Origin: Oscillatoria sp. Prado101
GTDB taxonomy: Bacteria; Cyanobacteriota; Cyanobacteriia; Cyanobacteriales; Oscillatoriaceae
Direction of reading: 5' to 3'
Assembly (NCBI GenBank): GCA_025454445.1
Contig: JALOOK010000301.1
Coordinates: 1-6,186, forward strand
Length of the DNA: 6,186 nucleotides
Part shown: piece after piece, positions 6,142 to 6,186 of the stretch
Layout of the letters: every line of letters begins with the position of its first letter
Numbering within the stretch: position 1 is the stretch's first letter
Program-made: the position numbers and the translations under genes
The notes under the pieces: model-generated
Told to the model about the DNA's origin: nothing
The model's input: the letters and a program-made list of their open reading frames with translations, nothing else
Databases searched by the model: none

Positions 6142-6186
6142 AAAATTACACAATTTCCGTTTAAACAGTTTGGAGGCACCTCCGGG
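6142..6186. repeat. 165-bp tandem repeat, unit 3, cut by the window edge
   Basis: The first 45 bases of a third unit, matching unit 1 except for one base (TGGAGGCACC versus TGGATGCACC) and including GTTTAAAC at 6159-6166. The array therefore continues beyond the window. Confidence 0.88.

Overview
The window looks like an accessory or semi-conserved stretch of a cyanobacterial chromosome, probably from a filamentous (Oscillatoriales-like) organism. The evidence is a CYP120-type cytochrome P450, cyanobacterial prohibitins, two perfect HIP1 octamers (GCGATCGC), a heptamer short tandem repeat, and intergenic spacers built from several families of repeats and palindromes. The organism is inferred from these signs only; no rRNA or other marker gene is present.

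Layout, left to right. Positions 1-85 may hold the first codons of a secreted or membrane protein on the minus strand that runs off the left edge; this is a weak call. Positions 86-1389 contain no convincing gene. They hold two unrelated families of direct repeats: a ~150-bp element at 231-382 and 524-667, and a ~146-bp unit present as one fragment and two tandem copies between 838 and 1236. Three genes then lie on the minus strand. They are a cytochrome P450 (1390-2703) and two tandem paralogous prohibitin/SPFH genes (2989-3801 and 4024-4860). The prohibitins are transcribed right to left, with the 278-aa copy first. Their 222-bp spacer is packed with four hairpins. A rho-independent terminator on the minus strand (2772-2813) separates the prohibitin transcript from the P450 gene. 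A divergent gene on the plus strand, endonuclease V (nfi, 5129-5788), sits behind a ~270-bp shared upstream region with a good extended -10 box and a heptamer repeat. From 5812 to the right edge runs a 165-bp tandem repeat (2.3 copies visible) containing a perfect small hairpin.

The genes do not form one pathway. The prohibitin pair is a plausible functional unit (membrane-anchored scaffold rings), nfi is a housekeeping DNA-repair enzyme, and the P450 is a stand-alone oxygenase with no redox partner in view. The least explained parts are the repeat-rich spacers and the duplicated prohibitins. I did not see a defence system, CRISPR array, complete insertion sequence, tRNA or rRNA.
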